From Chitinophaga sp. sic0106 (lineage in GTDB: Bacteria; Bacteroidota; Bacteroidia; Chitinophagales; Chitinophagaceae): DNA of 64,000 bases. Shown in pieces: positions 9,377 to 17,902 of this stretch. The stretch covers positions 18,046 through 82,045 of the forward strand of contig NZ_JAHUWJ010000028.1 of assembly GCF_019219075.1 (NCBI RefSeq), given 5' to 3'. Each line of letters starts with the position of its first letter. Position 1 is the first letter of the stretch. Below the pieces are notes generated by a model. It had not been told where the DNA came from. It did no database searches and saw nothing but the letters and a program-made list of their open reading frames with translations. Position numbers and translations under genes: made by a program.

Positions 9377-9398
9377 CTCTCTCACCTCAACAACGGGA

Positions 9399-9605
9399 TT
9401 AGTTATGATACAGGACTAGTGTCGACAGGGAAATCGTCGTAGGAATGCTGCCACCAGTGGTGTCAGTTGTTTCCGTACGATGCTGCAATAATTGATTTTT
9501 CCTTACAGAAAGATTGTTAACTGCATGAGAATCAGCTTTAGCCACGATTTCTTTACGCAGCTCGAGGGTAGGTTGCATGTTGGTGTTCAGAAACTGTTTT
9601 TTCAT
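9399..9605 (-). CDS. Candidate RiPP/lanthipeptide precursor peptide lacking cysteine
   Basis: 68 residues. The leader-like half is charged and has LELRKEIVAKADSHAVNNL, similar to the Bacteroidota class I lanthipeptide leader pattern (hydrophobic-Leu-x-Lys-x-x-Ile-x-x-Leu). After TTGG comes a Ser/Thr-rich segment, SIPTTISLSTLVLYHN, the likely core. The core has seven Ser/Thr but no Cys, so a lanthionine ring cannot form within it; dehydration alone, or another nucleophile, would be needed. It is placed right before the receiver gene and lanB, with a shared upstream motif. It could be a degenerate or regulatory peptide, so the call is moderate. Confidence 0.6.
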   Translation of the reverse strand: MKKQFLNTNMQPTLELRKEIVAKADSHAVNNLSVRKNQLLQHRTETTDTTGGSIPTTISLSTLVLYHN

Positions 9606-9670
9606 GGAGATAAGGGCGTTTTAGTTGTAAACAAAAATGCCGATGTTCCACTACAGTAAATTTTCTTTTA

Positions 9671-9697
9671 GACCAAATGCAGCCGCTACACGACGAA
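9671..9697 (-). promoter_or_regulatory. 27-bp motif upstream of the precursor gene (copy B)
   Basis: Reads GACCAAAT-gcagccgct-ACACGACGAA on the plus strand, 66-92 bases upstream of the precursor start. The last ten and the first eight bases are identical to copy A. Similar spacing to both starts supports a shared activator site. Confidence 0.55.
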
Positions 9698-9742
9698 CGT
9701 AACTGTACTTCTAATTAGCTGAATGAGTGGGTGAGCGGGTAA

Positions 9743-10492
9743 CTATTCTTCTCCTTCCCGGGCATCTGAGGTAATGCCCAGCCGTTTATTCAACTCGGAT
9801 TTGTATTGTTTTGAAATGATTATCGTATGGTTATTTATGAGTTCGGCGGTGTTGCCAATGATATTTTTAATCGCATTTAACTGTACTATATAGGACTTAT
9901 GTACCCTGATAAACTGGTTGTCGGGCAGTAAGTCCTCCATATGCTTCATCCGCTGATAAATGATGTGCGTTTCCCGGGCCGTTACAATTTTGATGTAGTC
10001 CTTCATGCCTTCTACATAATAAATATCATCGAAGATGACTTTACTTAGCTTCTGACCATCCTTCACAAACATATAGGTTGCCGGGGAGGATTTCTCTTTC
10101 CCGGGTGCTGCTGCGGGCTGTTTCCGCTGTTGTAATATCGCTTTGGCTTTATTGATTGCCTTCAGCAGCCGGTCAAATCCAAAAGGTTTCATCAGGTAAT
10201 CCACTACATCCAGCTCATAACCTTCCACCGCATAGTCCCTGCTGGCGGTAGTAAATATAACCAGGGGAATATGAGAGAGCGACCGGATCATTTCCACACC
10301 ATTGATGTTGGGCATTCTGATGTCGGAAAAAAGCAGGTCTATGGAATCCTGTTGCAGAATCTCCAGGGCTTCCAAGGCATTTTCACAGGTTGCCACCAGC
10401 TCCAGCTGGGGAACTTTACTGATATAGGTTGTCATTAATTCTCTGGCAAATGGTTCATCATCTACCACCAGACATCTGATCTGCTGCTCCAT
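9743..10492 (-). CDS. LytTR-family response regulator
   Basis: 249 residues. Receiver domain at 5-120 with DDEP (11-14), phosphoacceptor D57 (LLFSDIRMP), T in IFTTAS and K in YLMKPFGF. A short basic linker leads to a LytTR DNA-binding domain from about 145 (VIFDDIYYVEGMKDYIKIV, then FIRVHKSYIVQLNAI). LytTR regulators bind direct repeats upstream of their targets, frequently RiPP or surface-protein genes. The gene is separated by 8 bases from the histidine kinase and so forms one transcription unit with it. The two 27-bp motifs downstream are its plausible targets. Confidence 0.92.
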   Translation of the reverse strand: MEQQIRCLVVDDEPFARELMTTYISKVPQLELVATCENALEALEILQQDSIDLLFSDIRMPNINGVEMIRSLSHIPLVIFTTASRDYAVEGYELDVVDYLMKPFGFDRLLKAINKAKAILQQRKQPAAAPGKEKSSPATYMFVKDGQKLSKVIFDDIYYVEGMKDYIKIVTARETHIIYQRMKHMEDLLPDNQFIRVHKSYIVQLNAIKNIIGNTAELINNHTIIISKQYKSELNKRLGITSDAREGEE

Positions 10493-10500
10493 TTATTACT

Positions 10501-11664
10501 TTAATTAAGATTTAACGATAGGGTCACCGAATAAGTGTCCTCTTCATCCTGAATGTCCAATTGATGTTTGCCCGGATAAAGCAACTCCAGCCGCTTGCGG
10601 GAATTGGCCTGACCAATCCCACCCACTTCTTTTGGTACATTGTTCACACTGTTCTTACTGTTACGCACACTCATAGTGAGGAAAGACCCGCTGGCACTGA
10701 TCCTGATAGCAACATGGCACTTGCCGTCGTTGCCTACATGACTGTACTTGAACGCATTTTCAACAAATGGAAACATCAGCAAAGGACTAATCAATTGCTC
10801 ACCCACTTCCTCCTCATTATACTCAAATATAATGATTGCTTTTGCACCGTAGCGCACCCGCTCCAGTTCTGTATAGTTTTTCAGGAAAGCCACATCATCC
10901 TGTAACTCCACCATCGGCGTATCAGAATCATATAACGTATACCGCATCATCTCAGATAAATGCAAAATAAGATCCGACGCCTGTTCCGCGCCTTTTAACG
11001 ACAACATGTAAATATTGTTCAGTGTATTAAAAAGGAAATGCGGATTCAACTGCGACTTCAGAAAATTTAATTCCATGTCCAGCCGGTCTTTTTCCAGCCT
11101 TAAAGTACGGGTAATATGCCGGATAATATCCAGCACCAGCTTAGCTACAATACAAGGCGCCACGGATGTAGTGAATGCCCAGGTCCCCCTCAGCATGCGG
11201 TGAATGGCCGGTTTGCCAAAAGCACCGTCCGCAATAATCCCCTGCGAAATTGCACGCACCCCCGGTGTAGCAACGTTCAAATGATTATAAATTAATACCG
11301 TACTGTAATAATTAATGACGTGAAAAGCCACGAAAGGTACCAGCAACAATATAATCCCCGGTACATACTGCCCCTTTACAATAAAAATGGGGACAACCAA
11401 ATACATCACCCAGTAAAAACCAAATGCCACCGCCAACACATTCCGAAAGGCAAATGCCTGGCAAACAAGTAACGATTCATTATGAGAAATGACTACAGTA
11501 ACAGTCTGTAATATATATAATAATAGCCACATAAGAATATGTGCCATTATACTCACCCGTCGGGTAAAGAACTTGTCAAATGCCCCCGAGGTTATCCATC
11601 GCATCAGCCAGTTACCCTGCTTCGTTCCGGATGTAACTAAATTATGTCTAGCCGTTATGGACAT
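10501..11664 (-). CDS. LytS/YehU-type sensor histidine kinase
   Basis: 387 residues. The N-terminal 190 residues contain four hydrophobic membrane segments (from about residues 40, 75, 105 and 160). The cytoplasmic part has the His_kinase family phosphorylation motif NPHFLFNTLNNI and an ATPase N-box, FPFVENAFKYS. No sensory domain other than the membrane segments is visible, so the signal is probably membrane-associated. It is first in the series kinase, regulator, peptide, receiver, dehydratase. The partner is the LytTR regulator immediately downstream. Confidence 0.9.
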   Translation of the reverse strand: MSITARHNLVTSGTKQGNWLMRWITSGAFDKFFTRRVSIMAHILMWLLLYILQTVTVVISHNESLLVCQAFAFRNVLAVAFGFYWVMYLVVPIFIVKGQYVPGIILLLVPFVAFHVINYYSTVLIYNHLNVATPGVRAISQGIIADGAFGKPAIHRMLRGTWAFTTSVAPCIVAKLVLDIIRHITRTLRLEKDRLDMELNFLKSQLNPHFLFNTLNNIYMLSLKGAEQASDLILHLSEMMRYTLYDSDTPMVELQDDVAFLKNYTELERVRYGAKAIIIFEYNEEEVGEQLISPLLMFPFVENAFKYSHVGNDGKCHVAIRISASGSFLTMSVRNSKNSVNNVPKEVGGIGQANSRKRLELLYPGKHQLDIQDEEDTYSVTLSLNLN

Positions 11665-12191
11665 TGGTCGAATAATATTTCATGAATTCTAAATTCTTTC
11701 GTGCTTTGTAACCAAAATAAGAAAAAGTAACAATTCATAAATTAATTATTTGTCGGGAGCACTTATGTTTTACAATACCAATTTTTTTTACTCAGCTGGA
11801 ACGATATAACTGTTTAATGTAGTGATATCACCTGTTTTGTATATATAAAATATTATTATAATTCAAAAGCAGAATTACATCCACTGAAGTTTCATCCCTC
11901 AAAATACCCTGCCGGAAAACCCTTCCAGAGTCGCAAATCCATAGATGGATTTGCGGCTAATGCAGGTGTTAAGACTGTTCCGCCGGAATAACCTTCTACA
12001 ACATTGGACCATTTAACCCTCCATTTTCATCGTTAACCCCAACTTTTTTCCATTACCAGTAAAGACACTATCGCCATGCACTCGTTGCATGCCACTACCT
12101 ATAATTACCCTTTTTGCTTTTCCTTCAAACATAACAAGGCCTCCACCGGTGATCCGGGGAGGCCGTTTTCGTAGTGTTAATCAGTATCTTC
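11665..12191. other. Intergenic region, 527 bp, two hairpins, no gene seen
   Basis: AT-rich promoter region of the kinase gene near 11665-11760. A perfect 10-bp stem CGCAAATCCA / TGGATTTGCG with 4-base loop lies at 11932-11955, without a T-run, purpose unknown. No convincing coding frame on either strand. Confidence 0.5.
12138..12164 (-). terminator. Probable terminator of the SusCD/TlpA operon
   Basis: GGCCTCC / GGAGGCC stem with a nested ACCGG / CCGG stem, 28 bases beyond the stop of the last operon gene. The minus-strand T-run is weak, hence moderate confidence. Confidence 0.55.
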
Positions 12192-13448
12192 CTATAATAA
12201 CTTTTCCAACATCAGATCCAATTCCATCATTGACGCATCAAAATTGCCGGAAAACCCGCTTAATTTATACCGCACATTACCGCTCCTGTCAATGATGAAC
12301 TTAGCCGGAATACCTTTGACCTGGTAGTCAGTAGCTACCTTCGCTCCCTTATTATCAGCCATGGCCTCATCCAGCAGCACATCAAACCGGTACTTATTTT
12401 CCCTGATGTATTTAGCCACCAGGTTATGGCGCTCCACCGGATTAGCTTTCTTCTCCCAACAATTAATGAACAGAAAAACAGCTTTGCCCTTATATTTGTC
12501 CGCCGCCGCCTGCATTAACGGGAACGACCCTACGCAGGGACCACACCACGTAGCCCAGAAATCCAGCACTACCACCTTGCCCTTCAGGTCCGCCAGCTTC
12601 CACGTTTTCCCGTTAAGGTCCACCAGTTCAAAAGCAGGTGCAACATAGTTCGTGTCGGCATGCGCTACCTCCGCGTGGTACTTACCGCGCAGCTCCTCAC
12701 TCAGTGAAGCCGTCAACGCATCGTAATCAGCCGGTTTTCTGCCCGCAGCCTTCCATGCCTGCTTAAATAATTCCCGGCTCTCCTTATCACTCCTGCCTTC
12801 TTTTACCATCCCCTGTAATATTGCTGCCGCACTATCCGCCTGTTTATTCGCCAGCAAAATTTTCGCATAATACGTCAGGTCCTTGTTCTCCTTCACATAA
12901 CGCAAACGGTAGGATGGTTCCATATAGGAATAAGCCGCCGGATAGCGTTTTGTATCATACAATAATGTAGCATAGCCTACACTAAACGTATAATAATCAG
13001 CGCTGTCCATTCTGGCACCACCCTTTGCCCCCGCTAAATCCTGCAGGTACAATTGTTCTGCCTCGGCTAACCTGCCCTTCTTTATCAGGGCATTGCAGGT
13101 AGGCCTGATAAACTGCCGCCTCATCATTCCCGGAGGAATGGCAGCAAACGTATCCAGCGCACCAGGCTTATCCGCCATAATCATTTTGGTCACCACCACA
13201 GAACGGGCAATCTGGTAAATGTTCGCGTTCTCCGGGTTTTCCTTTTCCGGGTATTTCGACAGCAACCGCTCAAACAGCATCCTGGCTGTATCCGCATTAC
13301 TGGCAGTGTCTATCGGTGTAAACTGCCGGAAAATCTCCTGCATCATGTTGGGCTTTTTCGCTGCTGGTGTTGTCTTCACCTGCGCCTGCGCCTGACCATC
13401 CAGGTACATACAGGCGGAAAATACCGCAATAGATAATAGTTTCTTCAT
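12192..13448 (-). CDS. TlpA-type thioredoxin-domain protein, long form
   Basis: 418 residues, signal peptide (MKKLLSIAVFSACMYLDGQAQA). Residues about 60-250 are helical, TPR-like (repeated pairs such as GRLAEAEQLYLQDL and AGRKPADYDALTASL). The C-terminal 150 residues are a TlpA/AhpC-TSA thioredoxin fold with active site WATWCGPC and the cis-Pro segment KGIPAKFIID. It acts in the periplasm as a thiol-disulfide oxidoreductase. Last gene of the sigma-FecR-SusCD operon, 10 bases after the shorter TlpA gene. Related Chitinophaga-type operons commonly end with such thioredoxins; the substrate is unknown. Confidence 0.88.
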   Translation of the reverse strand: MKKLLSIAVFSACMYLDGQAQAQVKTTPAAKKPNMMQEIFRQFTPIDTASNADTARMLFERLLSKYPEKENPENANIYQIARSVVVTKMIMADKPGALDTFAAIPPGMMRRQFIRPTCNALIKKGRLAEAEQLYLQDLAGAKGGARMDSADYYTFSVGYATLLYDTKRYPAAYSYMEPSYRLRYVKENKDLTYYAKILLANKQADSAAAILQGMVKEGRSDKESRELFKQAWKAAGRKPADYDALTASLSEELRGKYHAEVAHADTNYVAPAFELVDLNGKTWKLADLKGKVVVLDFWATWCGPCVGSFPLMQAAADKYKGKAVFLFINCWEKKANPVERHNLVAKYIRENKYRFDVLLDEAMADNKGAKVATDYQVKGIPAKFIIDRSGNVRYKLSGFSGNFDASMMELDLMLEKLL

Positions 13449-13458
13449 AATGGTTGGT

Positions 13459-14325
13459 TTAAGATTTTTTATGTTCCAGGATAATATCCAGCTGGTCTAA
13501 TAACTTTTGTCCGCGCAGGTTGCGGGCTACAATCCTGCCCTGCGGATCAATCAATACGTTCTGGGGAATAGCATTGATAAAATATTGCTTTGCCACTGCC
13601 GACTTCCACCACTTCAATTCAGATACATGCGTCCACGTTAGTCCGTCTTTTTGAATGGCAGCAAGCCAGGCGGCCTTTCCATCTTCCTTATCCAGACTGA
13701 TTCCAAGTACCGTAAAATTTTTAGGACTGTATTTTTTATAAGCCGCCACTACATGTGGATTCTCAGCTCTGCAAGGCCCGCACCAGCTGGCCCAGAAATC
13801 AAGGAGCACATACTTGCCTTTATAATCATGCAGACTTACCATCTTCCCGGAAGTATCAGGTAAACTAAATACTGGCGCCATTTTACCAATTCCCAAGGCT
13901 TTCATTTTTTCTACTTCTGCCAGGTAAGCTTTCACTTCCGGTACTTCCATCACGGCTGGCGATAACTGCTTCATTGCCGCATAAATTTTCTCTGGCTCAT
14001 TGCTGCCACCAATCTGCCGGCGTACAATATCATAACTGATCATAGAGCCAGGATAGGTATGCAGGAAGATCGAATCGTTTTTCATCTTCAAACGGCCAGC
14101 CATACCAAACTGCCTCGATACAGCAGCTTTTAAGGCAGTATCCGTCTGGAAGGTAGCTGCATGAATTTTAATGGTGTCCGAAATGGCTGCGGTAATGCTA
14201 TCCGCTGCGTGATTCAGTGCCATATATTGCTGATAATTTGGGTCGGTAGACCTGTCTTTTTTCTGTGCCTGAGATGCCATGACACCCGCCAGCAGCAGGC
14301 TTGTAATTACAATTGTTTTACGCAT
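13459..14325 (-). CDS. TlpA-type thioredoxin-domain protein, short form
   Basis: 288 residues with signal peptide (MRKTIVITSLLLAGVMASQAQ). An N-terminal helical region of about 130 residues, of the kind seen with DUF4369/TlpA proteins, precedes a thioredoxin domain with WASWCGPC and the cis-Pro loop NAIPQNVLID. Start codon overlaps the stop of the PKD-like lipoprotein gene by one base (TAATG), so translation is coupled. Together with the next gene it gives this locus two periplasmic disulfide oxidoreductases. Confidence 0.88.
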   Translation of the reverse strand: MRKTIVITSLLLAGVMASQAQKKDRSTDPNYQQYMALNHAADSITAAISDTIKIHAATFQTDTALKAAVSRQFGMAGRLKMKNDSIFLHTYPGSMISYDIVRRQIGGSNEPEKIYAAMKQLSPAVMEVPEVKAYLAEVEKMKALGIGKMAPVFSLPDTSGKMVSLHDYKGKYVLLDFWASWCGPCRAENPHVVAAYKKYSPKNFTVLGISLDKEDGKAAWLAAIQKDGLTWTHVSELKWWKSAVAKQYFINAIPQNVLIDPQGRIVARNLRGQKLLDQLDIILEHKKS

Positions 14326-15758
14326 TATTTTCTGTTTTTATATTCCAGGTCCATCACTTTCTTAAAGCCGGTATAAACCTTCGTATAGGTATTGTTTACA
14401 AAATCGCCGGTGTTGGAAATGGAGAAGGAGTATACTTTTCCTTCGTTATTTTCCAGGGTACCTACAGTGATGGTTCTGTTATTGTCCGGATAGCTGATCA
14501 GTAATCCCTGTGCCATTTTCAGGCGCATGGCAGTAATCTGTGTACCGCCAGGGAAAGTATATACCAACCTGGCCTTTTGTGCCGGAATATCCAGCAGGTA
14601 TACCTTGTTGCCTACTGCATAATAAATTTGCAGATAGATACCCGAGGAGGCAAACAGCTTTGCATCCTTTATTTCCGGTGCATCCACCACATCATACTTT
14701 TCGGCAGCCATATTCGTGGCGGCAGTGTTGAGGCGGTATACATAGAATTTATCAGCATTGTTATCTTTGAACAGGCAGTTATGATAATCATTATTGCTTT
14801 CGCCGGCATATACCAGCGTTTTGCCTACATTGGCCAGGTCAAAGGCAGATCCGGCAGGACTAACCAACGGAGTTATTTTTCCAGCAGTGTGAGAAAGGAA
14901 GCGTTGATTTTTAGTGTCATAAAAGATTGAAAAATCATTGTTCATCATGGGTAGCACATGTGGAGATATTACATAATCCCCTTCCAAAGGAGCGCCGTAC
15001 CTGCGCGTGCCTCCACTACCAAATGGCAGATAATGAACCTTTCCATTGTTAATGAGAAAACCTGCTACGCCGAGTTTATTATAAAAAATGTTGTTTGGTG
15101 CTATGGTATCTGGTGTACTAAAGAACCAGTTTCGATAGTCCAATTGTTTCTTAAAGGAAACATAATCCATGGATACACCTCCATCTTTACAGATCAAAAA
15201 GATATCCTGGATACCTGTATAAACATTGAGTACACGTACGCGAAAACCATTTGCAGGCAGCTTTTCTCCATTTGCCGTCTGGTAAATATTCCGCATCACA
15301 CTGGCATCTGGCCTGATAAGGGATAATTCCTGATCATCTCCTTCTCCTTCCAGGACTATCCAGCCTTCGCTATAAATACCGGATACCCGCATAAAGAATT
15401 TTTTAAAGGTGCTGATGCCAGTTTTCTTTTCCGTTGCGGTAAACAAAAGCACATAATCGCCGGGATTTACCTTTACAATCGTATCGATGGCCATGCCGAA
15501 ACCAAGCGTATCATTAGAGCCCCCATTAACGTACGGGAAGACGGTCCAACGGTAGCTATAATCACTCCCAGGCATGGTTTGTGTAATCGCCACTTCCATC
15601 TTAATTCTGTCGAACTGGTTTACCTGGATGGAATCAGGTGTGGTACTGCTGATAGCTAATTCATTAATGGGATGCAGATCGTAATTGCCTTTGTCTTTAA
15701 AACAGCCTGTGAGTACGATCAGTAACAGGCATAAACAATTGTATAGCTGACGTGTCAT
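14325..15758 (-). CDS. PKD-like family lipoprotein
   Basis: 477 residues with a lipoprotein signal (LLLIVLTGCFKDKGNYD). The start GNYDLHPINELAI and the PKD-like strand pattern YRWTVFPY / YVLLFTATEKKTGI fit the PKD-like lipoproteins that accompany SusC/SusD/DUF4843 genes in Bacteroidota. The C-terminal part looks like a beta-propeller. Probably surface-exposed and ligand-binding; substrate unknown. Lies between the DUF4843 and TlpA genes in one operon. Confidence 0.75.
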   Translation of the reverse strand: MTRQLYNCLCLLLIVLTGCFKDKGNYDLHPINELAISSTTPDSIQVNQFDRIKMEVAITQTMPGSDYSYRWTVFPYVNGGSNDTLGFGMAIDTIVKVNPGDYVLLFTATEKKTGISTFKKFFMRVSGIYSEGWIVLEGEGDDQELSLIRPDASVMRNIYQTANGEKLPANGFRVRVLNVYTGIQDIFLICKDGGVSMDYVSFKKQLDYRNWFFSTPDTIAPNNIFYNKLGVAGFLINNGKVHYLPFGSGGTRRYGAPLEGDYVISPHVLPMMNNDFSIFYDTKNQRFLSHTAGKITPLVSPAGSAFDLANVGKTLVYAGESNNDYHNCLFKDNNADKFYVYRLNTAATNMAAEKYDVVDAPEIKDAKLFASSGIYLQIYYAVGNKVYLLDIPAQKARLVYTFPGGTQITAMRLKMAQGLLISYPDNNRTITVGTLENNEGKVYSFSISNTGDFVNNTYTKVYTGFKKVMDLEYKNRK

Positions 15759-15779
15759 AATATTAGTTTTATCCTGATC

Positions 15780-16466
15780 TTATGGGAACACAACGAGTTC
15801 ACCGTTTTCATCATATAAAAACCCATGTTCATTTTCATAGGCATAGAGTGCATTGCGGCATTGCTGCAACAGATTTCTTTCGGCGGGATAGTCCAGTCCT
15901 GTGTAATCAGCCACACCACTGGCTTTGATGATCAGATCATACTTCACATTACTGTATTTGCCAAACAGGTTATCGCGCCAGCTGGATGGTTTGGACAGAA
16001 AATCGTTGAGCCGTACCAGGTATTTCAGCTGATCGTCCACACCGGTTTTAAAATCGGGGGAGTTAGTAATCTGTATCCACAGGCGCATTTCTTTTGTTTT
16101 CAAAATCGCTGCCCGGTTTACTTTTACCGGGATAGAACCGGTGTAACTATTAGCAGGAATGATAGCAGGTAATATTTCAAACGTAGCAGGATCCGCTACA
16201 GAAGTTGCTGTAATCAGCTCACAACCTACCTGTCGGTCCGTTTTTGCAGCTTCTCCTATGATGCGCAAGGGGAGGTAAATCGTATCGGATTGTATGCTAT
16301 CCGGTACTACCGCAAAGGAATAGGTGGTACTGTCGTCGGTAATGGTTTTAAACCGAACGGCTTCATAAAAATAAACCAGCGCAGTGGAACTATAGGCCTG
16401 CAGCGATTCTTTCTGACAAGCACCCAACAAGATGATCAATGAAAAAAGATATAATAGTCGTTGCAT
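15780..16466 (-). CDS. DUF4843 lipoprotein
   Basis: 228 residues; lipobox LIILLGACQ. The pattern ALVYFYEAVRFKT, SDTIYLPLRIIGEA, and DRQVGCELI is that of DUF4843, a family found almost only directly downstream of SusD in this type of locus. Likely an accessory surface component of the SusCD complex. Spacing 10 bases from SusD, 21 from the PKD-like gene. Confidence 0.8.
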   Translation of the reverse strand: MQRLLYLFSLIILLGACQKESLQAYSSTALVYFYEAVRFKTITDDSTTYSFAVVPDSIQSDTIYLPLRIIGEAAKTDRQVGCELITATSVADPATFEILPAIIPANSYTGSIPVKVNRAAILKTKEMRLWIQITNSPDFKTGVDDQLKYLVRLNDFLSKPSSWRDNLFGKYSNVKYDLIIKASGVADYTGLDYPAERNLLQQCRNALYAYENEHGFLYDENGELVVFP

Positions 16467-16476
16467 ATTTTAAGTT

Positions 16477-17892
16477 TTATCCGTGGTTGAATTCAATTTC
16501 ATCGTCAGGGACAGGCAGTACGTATACCGCTTCACTGCCGGCAATACCGGAACCTGCAATTTGTGTACTGTTCTTACGCTTGTAGTAAAAAAACAGCTGT
16601 CCTTCCTGGTAGAATTCTTTTCTGTATTCCTTAAAAATTTCATTGTCTAACTGCTCTGCAGTCAGGTTGGTGGCTAATACCGGCAATCCGCGGCGCTGCC
16701 GCACCTGGTTGAGCAATGTTGTTTTCTCTGCGAGGTCGGCGGTGGCCTCTGCAGCTATGTAGTACATCTCGGAATATCGGAGAACCGGTACACGTCGAAT
16801 GGCATTGCCATTACCGGCCAGGAGGTCATCCAGCCAGTATTTTGCCGGATATTTAGTAGCACTGCTACCTTCTGTTTTCCAGAGGTATAAGTACCGGTAA
16901 TCGGTGCTTCCGCCGGCGGCTATCTCATATAGTGTATTGATGAAAGCTGTTTTGTTGGTGAGCACATTGTTAGTGCCTGCCGTGCTCTTAAACAAGCCTG
17001 TATTGATTTCTTCCTGATTGGCAGAATAAACGGAAAATAAATGCTCTGTTGAAAACAGGCGGTCAGGATAAATGGTGCTGACCGCACTCACATCTATAAA
17101 CGTAAATTTACCTCCATCGATAACTGCCTTGGCCATGGCATAAGCATTCGTGAGGTCGCCTTTGTACAGGTAGATGCGGGCCATCAATCCGGTAACCGCC
17201 CAGTAATTCATGTGATTGCGCGTGTGCGACAAAAACAGATCTGCGGTGCCGTTGTTGAGGTTTTGATATACTGTTAATAACTCTCTGGCAGCGGAGAGGT
17301 CTTTCAGACAGGCATTCAGCACCTCATTCATTGGGAGATTGGACTTCACCGTCATGGAAAATTCCGTAACGTAAGGAATGCTTTTTTTGTCCAAACCTAA
17401 TAACGGTACGCCACCAAAGGCTCTTAAAAGGTCGAAGTGCAGTAATGCACGTAACCCCAGCGCTTCGCCTTTGATAATGTTGTAATTGTTATTTACAAAC
17501 AAGGCTTTGTGGCTGTCAACATTAGCTAATAGGTTGTTGAGGTTGGCGATAGCACTATACCCCTTGGACCAGTACTCGTTAATCAGCGTCTTAGCTTTGG
17601 TATCAGTATACTGATAAGCGCCCGCCTTATTATAGATATGAAAGGAATTGGAAACATCGTAGTTGCCGCCTAATACATCCATCATGCCCATCGTAAAATT
17701 TTTCCCATACAGCGACGTATCAGAGATGGAGACATACACACCAGTGAGTGCGTCTTTAAATCCCTGTTCATCTTTCCAGAGGTCTGATTCGTTGACGTAA
17801 GTTTTAGGCTTCACATCCAGCCATTTGCTGCAGCCGGTGCTGCAGAGTATTACCAGTAGCAGCCAGTATATTGATCTGTGCATAGTAGTCAT
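16477..17892 (-). CDS. SusD/RagB-family outer-membrane lipoprotein
   Basis: About 471 residues from ATG 17892. A longer frame to 17943 would overlap SusC and lacks a signal peptide; the chosen start puts the gene 10 bases after SusC and gives lipobox LLVILCSTGCSKW. SusD features: WLDVKPKTYVNESDLW, the RALLHFDLLRAFGGVPLL helix pair and a C-terminal YYIAAEATADL and EFYQEGQLFFYYKR. It caps the SusC channel and binds the substrate at the cell surface. Confidence 0.92.
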   Translation of the reverse strand: MTTMHRSIYWLLLVILCSTGCSKWLDVKPKTYVNESDLWKDEQGFKDALTGVYVSISDTSLYGKNFTMGMMDVLGGNYDVSNSFHIYNKAGAYQYTDTKAKTLINEYWSKGYSAIANLNNLLANVDSHKALFVNNNYNIIKGEALGLRALLHFDLLRAFGGVPLLGLDKKSIPYVTEFSMTVKSNLPMNEVLNACLKDLSAARELLTVYQNLNNGTADLFLSHTRNHMNYWAVTGLMARIYLYKGDLTNAYAMAKAVIDGGKFTFIDVSAVSTIYPDRLFSTEHLFSVYSANQEEINTGLFKSTAGTNNVLTNKTAFINTLYEIAAGGSTDYRYLYLWKTEGSSATKYPAKYWLDDLLAGNGNAIRRVPVLRYSEMYYIAAEATADLAEKTTLLNQVRQRRGLPVLATNLTAEQLDNEIFKEYRKEFYQEGQLFFYYKRKNSTQIAGSGIAGSEAVYVLPVPDDEIEFNHG

Positions 17893-17902
17893 CAGCAGTG
17901 AT

